From: Streptomyces mutabilis
GTDB taxonomy: Bacteria; Actinomycetota; Actinomycetes; Streptomycetales; Streptomycetaceae
Assembly: GCF_014649815.1 (NCBI RefSeq)
Contig: NZ_BMTT01000005.1
Coordinates: forward strand, 124,001-188,000
DNA: 64,000 nt
Reading direction: 5' to 3'
The notes below the pieces were generated by a model, which was not told where the DNA came from, ran no database searches, and saw nothing but the letters and a program-made list of their open reading frames with translations. Shown here piece after piece: positions 24,437-32,081 of the stretch. The translations under genes were made by a program, and so were the position numbers. Numbering within the stretch: position 1 is the first letter of the stretch; each line of letters begins with the position of its first letter.

Positions 24437-25162
24437 TCAGCCCGCCTTCGGGGGCCAGTTGACGATCTGCTTTGGGCGCGGCCGGGCGTAGGTGCGCACC
24501 TTGGACGTGGACAGGCCGAGCCGGACCAGTGACTCGGCGATCGTCACGGCGGCGGCGACCCCGTCGACCACGGGGACACCGGTCCGCTCCACCACGCGCT
24601 CGGCGAGGCCGGCCATGCCGCCGCAGCCGAGGCAGATCACCTCGGCCCGGTCGTCGGTGACCGCGCGGGCGGCCTGCTCGGTGATGGCCTCCACGGCGGC
24701 CTGTTCGTCCCGCTCCAGTTCGAGCACCGCCAGCCCGCTGGCACGCACCGAGGCGCACCTCGCGCTGAGGCCCGCCACCTCCAGCCGCTCCTCGATCAGC
24801 GGGACCGTACGGTCCAGGGTGGTGACGACGGAGTACCGGCGCCCCAGGAACTGCGCGGTGCTCGCCGCGGCCTCGGTGATGTCGACCACGGGGACGTCGA
24901 GCAGCTCCTGCAGTCCTTCCCGGCCGTGTTCGCCGTATCCGGCCTGGATCACCGCGTCGAAGGGCTCCGGGTGGGCCCGGACGGTCTCCATGACGGCGAC
25001 CGCGGCGAGGTAGCTCTCGTAGTTGCCCTCGACGGACTCGGCGCCGAAGGCGGGGGTCAACGGGACGATCTCGGTGCCGGGCGAGGCCGCCCCGGCCGCC
25101 TGCCTGCCGATCGCGTCGGTGATGGACTGCGTGGTGTTGACGTTGACCACGAGGATGCGCAT
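24437..25162 (-). CDS. Asp/Glu/hydantoin racemase-family protein
   Basis: A 241-residue racemase-fold protein close to hydantoin and allantoin racemases. The start MRILVVNVNTTQSITDAIG is characteristic. Two-base racemases of this family use two cysteines. The second is present (ICLGCGGMAG, Cys180), but the position of the first reads QAGYGEHGREG, with Gly75 where Cys is expected. It may therefore act on a substrate whose proton is handled by other residues, or may not racemise at all. It is coupled in context to the NCS1 permease upstream and the GntR regulator downstream, which suggests uptake and conversion of a hydantoin, allantoin or related ring compound. Confidence 0.82.
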   Translation of the reverse strand: MRILVVNVNTTQSITDAIGRQAAGAASPGTEIVPLTPAFGAESVEGNYESYLAAVAVMETVRAHPEPFDAVIQAGYGEHGREGLQELLDVPVVDITEAAASTAQFLGRRYSVVTTLDRTVPLIEERLEVAGLSARCASVRASGLAVLELERDEQAAVEAITEQAARAVTDDRAEVICLGCGGMAGLAERVVERTGVPVVDGVAAAVTIAESLVRLGLSTSKVRTYARPRPKQIVNWPPKAG

Positions 25163-25210
25163 GGAGGGGGCCTTCTGCTCGGGGAGGGGTACGGTGCGAC
25201 GGCGCCGGGA

Positions 25211-26698
25211 CTATTCGGCCGCCACGGCGATGGCCTCGCCGTCCACGTCGCGGATGGGGGAGGAGCGGTCGGCGACGACCGCGTACAGCGCGGCGGCGAG
25301 GATCGCGCCGATGAACCAGGAGAAGCCGGCCGCGGCGTGGAACCAGGGCACCAGGGCGACGACGACGGCGATCGCGGCGCTCGGGACGAAGGCGGCGACG
25401 GCCCTCGGGTTGTAGCCACGGCGGTAGTGGTACTCCGCCCCCGCGTCCTCGGTGTAGAGGGCTGGCACGTTCACACGGGACTTCCGCAGCAGCCAGTAGT
25501 CCGCCATGATCACGCCGAAGAGGGGGCCGAGCAGCGCGCCGAGCCCGCCGAGGAAGTAGTTCACGACGACCGGGCTGTTGTAGAGGTTCCAGGGCGTGAT
25601 GACCAGGCCCAGCACCGCGCTCACCAGGCCGGCGCGGCGGAAGTCGAGCCGGCGGGGGAAGAGGTTGACCAGGGCGTAGATCGGGGCGACGAAGTTGGCC
25701 AGCAGGTTCACCGCCACCGTCAGCGCGATGAGGGCCATTGAGGCGACGGCGAGCAGGAACATGTTGGGCACGGTGCGGACGATGTCCGTCGGGCTGGTGA
25801 TGACGTGCCCGTCCAGACTGAACTGGGCACCGCTGAGGACCGCCACGATGACGGCGAAGAAGAGCATGTTGACCGGGATGCCTATGACGTTCCCGCGGAC
25901 GATGGAGCCGCGGCTCCTCGCGGAGCGGGTGAAGTCGCAGAAGTTCAGCACGAACGTCCCGTAGATCACCACCCACAGGGCGGCGGCCTGCAGCACCTGG
26001 AGCCACATCGCGCCGCCGGTGAGCGGGGCGTCGATGGACAGGGAGATCGAGCCGTCCGCGCGGACGAACATCCACACCGCAAGGGCGCACATGGTGAGCA
26101 GTGTGGTGGGCGCCGCGAACGCCATGTACCGGCGGATCATCTGCATCCCGTAGCTCACGATGACGACCTGCACGGCCCACAGGACCAGGAAGGTGATCCA
26201 GCCGAGCGTCGACTGCCCGAGCAGGGAGTTCGTGTCCAGACGCGCCAGGCCCGGGAACATCGCCACCAGGAGCGTGCTCAGCACCGCGGAGGCGAGGTAA
26301 GTCTGGATACCAAACCAGGCGATGGCTACGGCGCCCCGGACGGCGGCCGGTATCTTCGCGCCCTTGATGCCGAACGCGATACGGCTCATGACGGGGAACG
26401 GGACGCCCGTCTTGTGGCCCATGAACCCGGACAGTGTCAGCAGCAGGAAGAGCAAGACCGAGGCGAGCGTGAAGGCGGCGAGGATGCCCCACACGTTCAG
26501 CCCGAGGGCGAACAGTCCGATGGCGAACGCGTAATTGCCCAGGCTGTGCACGTCGTTGGCCCAGAGGGTGAAGACGTTGTAGGCGCCCCAGCGTCGTCCT
26601 TCCCGTTTCGTCGGGGCCAGGTCGTAGGTGTAGAGGCCGGAGCTGGTGGCGGTGGCGTCGGTCTCGGTGGCCGAGCGGCGGTCTTCCAGGGCAGTCAT
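25211..26698 (-). CDS. NCS1-family nucleobase/hydantoin/allantoin permease
   Basis: A 495-residue cation symporter with about twelve membrane helices. The NCS1 hallmark near the N-terminus (RREGRRWGAYNVFTLWANDVHSLGNYAFA) precedes helix one, and GIKGAKIPAAVRGAVAIAWFGIQTYL and NFCDFTRSARSRGSIVRGNVIG are the substrate- and cation-site regions. The C-terminal half has ALLGPLFGVIMADYWLLRKSRVNVPALYTEDAGAEYHYRRGYNPRAV, typical of the allantoin/hydantoin transporters. The substrate is inferred from this resemblance and from the racemase 48 bases downstream. The ATG at 26698 follows GGAG in CAGGAGTCCCGT. Confidence 0.9.
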   Translation of the reverse strand: MTALEDRRSATETDATATSSGLYTYDLAPTKREGRRWGAYNVFTLWANDVHSLGNYAFAIGLFALGLNVWGILAAFTLASVLLFLLLTLSGFMGHKTGVPFPVMSRIAFGIKGAKIPAAVRGAVAIAWFGIQTYLASAVLSTLLVAMFPGLARLDTNSLLGQSTLGWITFLVLWAVQVVIVSYGMQMIRRYMAFAAPTTLLTMCALAVWMFVRADGSISLSIDAPLTGGAMWLQVLQAAALWVVIYGTFVLNFCDFTRSARSRGSIVRGNVIGIPVNMLFFAVIVAVLSGAQFSLDGHVITSPTDIVRTVPNMFLLAVASMALIALTVAVNLLANFVAPIYALVNLFPRRLDFRRAGLVSAVLGLVITPWNLYNSPVVVNYFLGGLGALLGPLFGVIMADYWLLRKSRVNVPALYTEDAGAEYHYRRGYNPRAVAAFVPSAAIAVVVALVPWFHAAAGFSWFIGAILAAALYAVVADRSSPIRDVDGEAIAVAAE

Positions 26699-26769
26699 AC
26701 GGGACTCCTGGGCTCAGGAAGGGGGAGTTGGAGGGTTCCACAAAGCGGAAGCGGCGTTCCGGTGAACAG

Positions 26770-26827
26770 AACGTAGTTTTCGCCGAACGGCACCGTCAAG
26801 AGGCTTGCGGTAAATGGAATACCATTT
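26770..26827 (-). promoter_or_regulatory. Promoter and palindromic operator of the NCS1-racemase operon
   Basis: Read on the minus strand, TTGACG (26794-26799) and TACGTT (26770-26775) are 18 bases apart, a good -35/-10 pair. Just upstream, AAATGG and CCATTT (26812-26827) form a perfect palindrome around aata, the size of a GntR-FCD site. The GntR protein encoded at 23555-24307 is the obvious candidate binder. Confidence 0.6.
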
Positions 26828-26849
26828 CCGGTCCTGTTGACAGGGGGTG

Positions 26850-27559
26850 GAGCCGCTGTCGATGCCGCGGATCGCGAACCCGCTCGTCCCCGGCGACTGG
26901 CACCAGCGCCCGGGGTCGGTGTTCTCCCGACGACCGGGGCGGGTTCGGCCCGGGCCACCACGCCTTCTTCCGGTCACCGGACGGCACGGAGGGCTGGATC
27001 ATCCACCACGCGAGGACCACTTCGGCGAACACGTAAAGCAATCGCACGACACGGGCGCAGAAGTGCACCCGGCGGGCCGACGGTAGCCCCGACCTCGGCC
27101 GCCCGCTCGCCATGGGCGCCACCCAGGACCGCCCTCCGGCGACCCCGGGTCCGGCGATACCGGATCAATAGCGACGGCCGCGCCGGCGGTCCCGGCGGCG
27201 TCACGTGCACCGGTGCCTGGAACTCGGGCAACGGGCTGCGCCAGCAGTGCTTCTGGAGCGACGCCCAGCGGAGCGACCGGCCGGGCGCCACGGCGCCCTC
27301 CACCTTCACCGGCACCCGCGTCGCCTCGCTCTCCGTCAAGGACACCGGCAACGGCTACGCCGCCATCAGTGTGGACGGCGGCCCCGGAGCAGCGACTGGA
27401 CTTCCACGGCCGATCCCAGGTCGGCGAGGCGGTGCAGTACGTCAGCCCGCGGCTCCGGACGGCGAACACACCCTGCGCGTCCGGGTGACCGGGGAGCGCA
27501 ACTGCCAGTCCGGGACGTTCTTCGTGAGCGTCGACCGCGCCGAGTGCCACGTGAACTGA
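26850..27559 (+). pseudogene. Wrecked GH43 (arabinofuranosidase/xylosidase-type) gene, 3' part
   Basis: Pieces of one protein appear in order in changing frames: IANPLVPGDWHQRPGSVFSR, then GFGPGHHAFFRSPDGTEG and WIIHHAR (the hallmark final blade of GH43 propellers). Next come RAQKCTRRADGSPDLGRP, and a C-terminal beta-sandwich with SVKDTGNGYAAISVDGG, LDFHGRSQVGEAVQYVS and DGEHTLRVRVTGER. At least four frame changes are needed and the N-terminal catalytic half is gone. It sits beside an intact sugar transporter and GH2 gene, so it was probably part of an arabinoside-utilisation locus. Confidence 0.75.
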
Positions 27560-27578
27560 CGCATCCGGTGAAGGGACG

Positions 27579-28634
27579 TCAGCGTCGTTCGTGGCCCTCC
27601 GTGCTCTCCCGCAGGACGAGCCGGTGGGCCACGATGCGGTCCTGCGGCGACAGCACGCCGGATTCCGCGCCGTCGCTCGTGCCGGCCGGTCCGGTGGCCT
27701 CTTCGATGCGGCGTTGGAGCAGTTGCACGGCGACCCTGGCCACCGCCGCCTTGTCGGGGGCCACCGTACTCAGCGTCGGCACGGAGAACCGACCGCCCTC
27801 CACGTCGTCGAAGCCGATGACCGCGACGTCCTCGGGCACCCTGACCCCGTGCTCGTGCAGGGCGCGCAACGCACCCAGCGCCAGCTGGTCGTTGAGGCAG
27901 AGCAGCGCGTCCGGCCGCCGACCCTCCCCGAGCGCCCGCGCCACCGCCTCGGCGCCGTCGGGCATCCTGAACGAACCGACCGGAAGCAGGGCGGCCGGAT
28001 CGTAGGGGATGCCGGCGTCCGCCAGTGCGGCGCGGTAGCCGCGTGTGCGGGCCTCCGCCGTCCCGAGGCCCGCGTCGTCCCGCCCGCCCACCGCGAGGAC
28101 GGTGCGGCGGCCCAACCCGATCAGGTGCCCGGTGGCCTCGCGCGCGGCCCGCTCGTTGTCGATCGCCACGTGGTCGGCGCCCTCCTCCAGCAGTTCCCCG
28201 AGCAGCACGGTGGGCGGGGCGCCCGCGCGGTCCCGCAAGTCGTCGGCGGTCAGCGCGAGCGGACTCAGGATGATCCCGTCCACGAACGTGGACCCGAAAC
28301 CGGCCAGCGCCGCCAGCTCATGGGCGCGGTCCGCGCCGGACTGGTGGATCAGCACGGTCAGGGAGCACTGCTCGGCCTCGCGGATGACGTGCCGGGCCAG
28401 CTCCGCGAAGTACGGGATGTCCAGTTCGGGCACGACCAGGGCGATGATGCCGGTACGGCCCTTGCGCAGGTGACGGCCGGCCAGGTTCACCCGGTAGCCG
28501 AGCTGTTCTATGGCCTCCCGCACCACGCGCCGGGTCCGGTCGGAGACATGGGCGTAGTCGTTGATGACATTGGACACCGTCTTCTCCGACACGCCCGCGT
28601 GACGTGCGACGTCCTTGATCCTGGGCCGTGCCAC
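27579..28634 (-). CDS. LacI-family transcriptional repressor
   Basis: A 351-residue repressor. The N-terminal helix-turn-helix is RPRIKDVARHAGVSEKTVSNVIND, followed by the hinge GYRVNLAGRHLRKGRTG. A periplasmic-binding-protein-like effector domain comes next, with VDGIILSPLAL, VAIDNERAAREATGHLIGLGRR, ALLCLNDQLALGALRALHEHGVRVPEDVAVIGFDDVEGGRFSVPTLSTVAPD. It is divergent from the sugar ABC operon, and the shared region contains a TTTACA...TGTAAA element, so it probably represses the operon until a plant-derived sugar binds. Confidence 0.93.
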   Translation of the reverse strand: MARPRIKDVARHAGVSEKTVSNVINDYAHVSDRTRRVVREAIEQLGYRVNLAGRHLRKGRTGIIALVVPELDIPYFAELARHVIREAEQCSLTVLIHQSGADRAHELAALAGFGSTFVDGIILSPLALTADDLRDRAGAPPTVLLGELLEEGADHVAIDNERAAREATGHLIGLGRRTVLAVGGRDDAGLGTAEARTRGYRAALADAGIPYDPAALLPVGSFRMPDGAEAVARALGEGRRPDALLCLNDQLALGALRALHEHGVRVPEDVAVIGFDDVEGGRFSVPTLSTVAPDKAAVARVAVQLLQRRIEEATGPAGTSDGAESGVLSPQDRIVAHRLVLRESTEGHERR

Positions 28635-28710
28635 GGGGACCTCCCTGCCTCTATGCGCTGCCCGAGTCTATGTCCCGGCAGTCGATCACCCCCAACTCGG
28701 GCGCAGGCTC

Positions 28711-28737
28711 TTTACAGCCGATGTACATCGATGTAAA
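28711..28737. promoter_or_regulatory. Putative LacI-family operator between repressor and sugar ABC operon
   Basis: TTTACA at 28711-28716 and TGTAAA at 28732-28737 flank the perfect palindrome CGATGTACATCG. TTTACATCGATGTAAA-like sequences are common targets of this family. It lies 43 bases before the binding-protein start and 77 bases from the repressor start. Confidence 0.55.
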
Positions 28738-28779
28738 ACCGAGCCACCGCATGAGCGTCCGGCCGTCGAAAGGTCCGTG

Positions 28780-30150
28780 ATGAGTTCCCGTTTGCCTGCC
28801 CAGGGGCCGGCCGCGTCCGATCCCGTACGCGGCCTCAGCCGCCGTCGGCTGCTGCGTCACACCATGGCCACGGCGGGAGCGCTGCTCGCCGCCGGCCCGC
28901 TGTCCGGCTGCGCCTCACCGGCCTCCGCCTCCGGCGCCTCCTCACTGAGCGTCTGGGATCTGTTCCAGGGCGGTGACGGCATGCTCATGGACGAGATGAT
29001 CGAGGCAGTGTCCAAGGGTGCTCTGGGTGCCGAGGGCTTCGAGGTGGACCGCACGATCCTCGACTGGGGACCGTCGTATTACACCAAGCTCGCCATGTCC
29101 GCGGCCGGCGGCCGGGCCTCCGACGTGGCCGCCATGCACCTGTCCCGGCTGGCGGGCTATGCGCCCGGCGGCCTGGTGGACCCCTTCGACCTGGGGTTGC
29201 TCGCCGAGTTCGGCGTCACGGCCGAGGACTTCACGCCGGCCGTGTGGTCGCGCACCCAGCACGCGGGGAACGTCTACGCGATCCCGCTGGACGTCCACCC
29301 GTTCATCGTGTTCTACGACAAGAAGGCGGCGGAGAGGGCCGGGCTCCTGGCCCCCTCGGGGGAGCTGGCCCCCATGGGTTCTCCCGAGGCCCTGCTGGAG
29401 GCGGGCAAGGCCCTCGCCGAGGCGACCGGAGAGGCGGGCATCCTGTTCGGCCACGTCACCGACACGGCACAGAACTGGCGCCTGTTCGCGGGGCTCTACG
29501 CACAGACCGGCGCCGAGTTCGGCCTGCCGGACGGCGGTCCTCCGGCGATCGACGTCGACTCCGCCGTACGCGTCGTCACCCTCATGACACGGCTCTTCGA
29601 CGGGAAGACCAATCCCAACAATCTGGACTACAACGGCGCACTGGCCGCCTTCACCGACGGTCGCGGCGGCATGGCGATGCTCGGCGAGTGGGAGCTGCCG
29701 ACGCTGCAGAAGTCCGGCCTCGACCTGGGCGCCGCCCCCTTCCCGCAGGTCTTCGACCGGCCGGCCGTCTACACCGACAGCCACAGCTTCGTGCTCCCGC
29801 ACCAGGACGACCCCGACCCGGCCCGGCGCCGCGAGGCCCACCGGTACGTCGCGCAGGTCCTCAGGCAGAGCCTCACCTGGGCCGCCGCCGGACACATCCC
29901 CGCGTACCAGCCCGTCCTCGCGGAGCCGGAGTACGCAGGCCTCCAGCCGCAGTCCTCGTACGCCAACGCGGCCGAGGTGGCCGTCCTCGATCCGCCCAAC
30001 TGGTTCGCCGGCGCAGGTTCGAACTTCCAGAACCGCATGTGCCAGCCGCTCCAGTCGGCGCTGCTGGGCGACACGACCGCCGAGAAGGCGGTGCGGCAGA
30101 TGATCCGCGAGGCGGACACGCTGCTGCGGCAGCCCAACCCGGTGGCCTGA
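28780..30150 (+). CDS. Sugar ABC transporter substrate-binding lipoprotein (Tat-type signal)
   Basis: A 456-residue family-1 extracellular solute-binding protein. The N-terminus has a twin-arginine motif (LSRRRLLRHTMATAGALL) and a lipobox (LSGC), so it should be exported folded and anchored as a lipoprotein. The mature part reads SSLSVWDLFQGGDG, later YNGALAAFTDGRGGMAMLGEWELPTL, and closes with QPLQSALLGDTTAEKAVRQMIREADTLL, all normal for the class. The ATG at 28780 follows GAAAGG; a GTG one codon earlier is equally possible. It leads the binding protein-permease-permease-GH2 operon. No ATPase is encoded, as is usual for Streptomyces transporters sharing MsiK. Confidence 0.93.
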   Translation: MSSRLPAQGPAASDPVRGLSRRRLLRHTMATAGALLAAGPLSGCASPASASGASSLSVWDLFQGGDGMLMDEMIEAVSKGALGAEGFEVDRTILDWGPSYYTKLAMSAAGGRASDVAAMHLSRLAGYAPGGLVDPFDLGLLAEFGVTAEDFTPAVWSRTQHAGNVYAIPLDVHPFIVFYDKKAAERAGLLAPSGELAPMGSPEALLEAGKALAEATGEAGILFGHVTDTAQNWRLFAGLYAQTGAEFGLPDGGPPAIDVDSAVRVVTLMTRLFDGKTNPNNLDYNGALAAFTDGRGGMAMLGEWELPTLQKSGLDLGAAPFPQVFDRPAVYTDSHSFVLPHQDDPDPARRREAHRYVAQVLRQSLTWAAAGHIPAYQPVLAEPEYAGLQPQSSYANAAEVAVLDPPNWFAGAGSNFQNRMCQPLQSALLGDTTAEKAVRQMIREADTLLRQPNPVA

Positions 30151-30171
30151 CCAGCAGAAGGAGTGACCGAC

Positions 30172-31113
30172 GTGACCACCACCACATCCCTCGGCGCGGA
30201 GGATCGGACCGCATCGCCCGCTGTTGCCGCGGGTGGACGCCGCCCCGCCCTGCGTCGCGTACGCTCCGGCAACGGGCTCGTGTTCGTCCTGCCGTTCCTG
30301 CTGGTGTTCGGCCTCTTCATGGTCTGGCCGATCGTCCAGGGACTCTGGATGAGCTTCACCGACAGCTCGCTCGCCCTGCGCGACACGGACTTCGTCGGCT
30401 TCGGCAACTACGCGGAGGCGTTCGGCGATCCGGACGTCTGGAGCAGCCTCGGCAACACCGTCTTCTTCACCGTCGTCTCCAGCGTCCCGCTGGTGCTGGT
30501 AGCGCTCGCGATGGCCCTGCTGGTGCACAGCGGGCTCGCCGGGCAGTGGGCGTGGCGCCTGTCGTTCTTCGCCCCCTACCTGCTGCCCGTGACCGTCGTG
30601 ACCATGATCTGGGCCTGGCTCTACCAGCCGGAACTGGGCCTGGGCAACCAGCTCCTGGACGCCCTCGGCATGGCACCGGTCGGCTGGCTGTCCGACGATT
30701 CCGTCGCCATGTGGTCCGTCGCCGCCCTCACCGTCTGGTGGACGGTCGGTTTCAACTTCCTGCTCTACCTCGCGGCGCTCCAGTCCCTGCCGACGACTTT
30801 CGACGAGGCGGCGGCGCTCGACGGGGCCGGTGCCTGGCGCCGCCTGTGGTCCATCACCCTGCCGCAACTGCGCAGGACCACCGGCCTGGTGGCCATGCTG
30901 CAGATTCTGGCCTCCCTCAAGGTGTTCGACCAGATCTACATCCTCACCAAGGGCGGTCCCAACGGCTCCACCCGTCCCGTCCTCGAGTACGTCTACGACG
31001 TCGGCTTCACCGGCTACCGCCTCGGTTACGCCTCCGCAATCTCGTACCTCTTCTTCGCCCTGATCGTCGTCGTCTCGCTCGTGCAGCTCCGCCTCTTCCG
31101 CCGGGAGGACTGA
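30172..31113 (+). CDS. Sugar ABC transporter permease (MalF-like)
   Basis: A 313-residue membrane permease with six predicted helices. The N-terminal helix is NGLVFVLPFLLVFGLFMVWPIVQGLWMSF. The ATPase-docking EAA loop reads FDEAAALDGAGAWRRLWSITLPQLRR, and the LKVFDQIYILTKGGP motif follows. Two GTGs nine bases apart are available; the one at 30172 has AGAAGGAG at normal spacing, while the one at 30163 touches it. It pairs with the next permease. Confidence 0.93.
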   Translation: MTTTTSLGAEDRTASPAVAAGGRRPALRRVRSGNGLVFVLPFLLVFGLFMVWPIVQGLWMSFTDSSLALRDTDFVGFGNYAEAFGDPDVWSSLGNTVFFTVVSSVPLVLVALAMALLVHSGLAGQWAWRLSFFAPYLLPVTVVTMIWAWLYQPELGLGNQLLDALGMAPVGWLSDDSVAMWSVAALTVWWTVGFNFLLYLAALQSLPTTFDEAAALDGAGAWRRLWSITLPQLRRTTGLVAMLQILASLKVFDQIYILTKGGPNGSTRPVLEYVYDVGFTGYRLGYASAISYLFFALIVVVSLVQLRLFRRED

Positions 31114-31115
31114 CC

Positions 31116-32015
31116 GTGTCCGCAACCGCCACCACCTTCCGCACCCGGCGCCGTCCACCCCGCGAAACGACCGGCTCCCCGCTGCTCCTCGGCCACGGCC
31201 GGCTGCCCCGCGTCCTGGCCGGAACCGCGCTCGTCGTCCTCGCCGTCGTCTGGCTGCTGCCGTTCCTCTGGGCGGTCGTCACCTCGGTGCAGAGCGAGGA
31301 GGACATCAACACCACCGGGCTGTCCCCGTTCAAGGGCGCCTTCACCCTGGACGCCTACCAGCAGATACTGGAACGCGGGAACGTCACCGTCTGGGCCTTC
31401 AACAGCTTCCTGATCGCCGGCCTGGTCACCGTGATCACCGTCGCGGTCTCCACCCTGGCCGCGTACGGCTTCTCCCGCGGCACCTTCCGCGGCCGCCGGG
31501 CGCTGCTCGGCGTCACCGTCGCCGCCATCATGGTCCCGCCGCAACTGCTCGTCGTGCCGCTGTTCGACCAGATGACCCTGTTCAACATGGTCGACACCTA
31601 CGCGGCGGTCATCCTCCCCCAGGTCGTCGCGCCGATGATGGTGTTCATCCTCAAGCGGTTCTTCGACGGCATCCCCAAGGAGCTGGAGGAGGCGGCCCGG
31701 ATCGACGGAGCCTCGGAATTCCGGGTCTTCCGGTCGATCGTGCTGCCGCTGTCGCGGCCGATCGTGGCGGCCGTGGCGATCTTCGTCTTCATCGGGGCGT
31801 GGAACAACTTCATGTGGCCCTTCATCGTCACGAATGACCCCGACCTGATGACCCTCCCGGTGGGCCTGGCCACCGTCAAGGACGCCTACGGCATCCAGTA
31901 CGCGCAGTCCATGGCCTCCGCCCTGCTCGCGGCGCTGCCGCTGATCGTGGTCTTCCTCCTCTTCCAGCGCCGCATCGTCAACTCCGTGGCCACCACCGGC
32001 CTCGGCGGCTCCTGA
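31116..32015 (+). CDS. Sugar ABC transporter permease (MalG-like)
   Basis: A 299-residue second permease with six helices. It opens VLAVVWLLPFLWAVVTSVQSEEDI. The EAA motif is PKELEEAARIDGASEFRVFRSIVLPLSRP. The GTG at 31116 is 7 bases after GGGAGG and only 2 bases beyond the previous stop. The Arg/Pro-rich N-terminal extension is cytoplasmic. The two permeases and binding protein should form one importer, energised by an ATPase encoded elsewhere. Confidence 0.93.
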   Translation: MSATATTFRTRRRPPRETTGSPLLLGHGRLPRVLAGTALVVLAVVWLLPFLWAVVTSVQSEEDINTTGLSPFKGAFTLDAYQQILERGNVTVWAFNSFLIAGLVTVITVAVSTLAAYGFSRGTFRGRRALLGVTVAAIMVPPQLLVVPLFDQMTLFNMVDTYAAVILPQVVAPMMVFILKRFFDGIPKELEEAARIDGASEFRVFRSIVLPLSRPIVAAVAIFVFIGAWNNFMWPFIVTNDPDLMTLPVGLATVKDAYGIQYAQSMASALLAALPLIVVFLLFQRRIVNSVATTGLGGS

Positions 32016-32081
32016 CCCCCACCCGGCTGTACCCACGGGCCCGGCGTCGCCGCGCCGGCCCACCGATCGACTGGAGCATGT

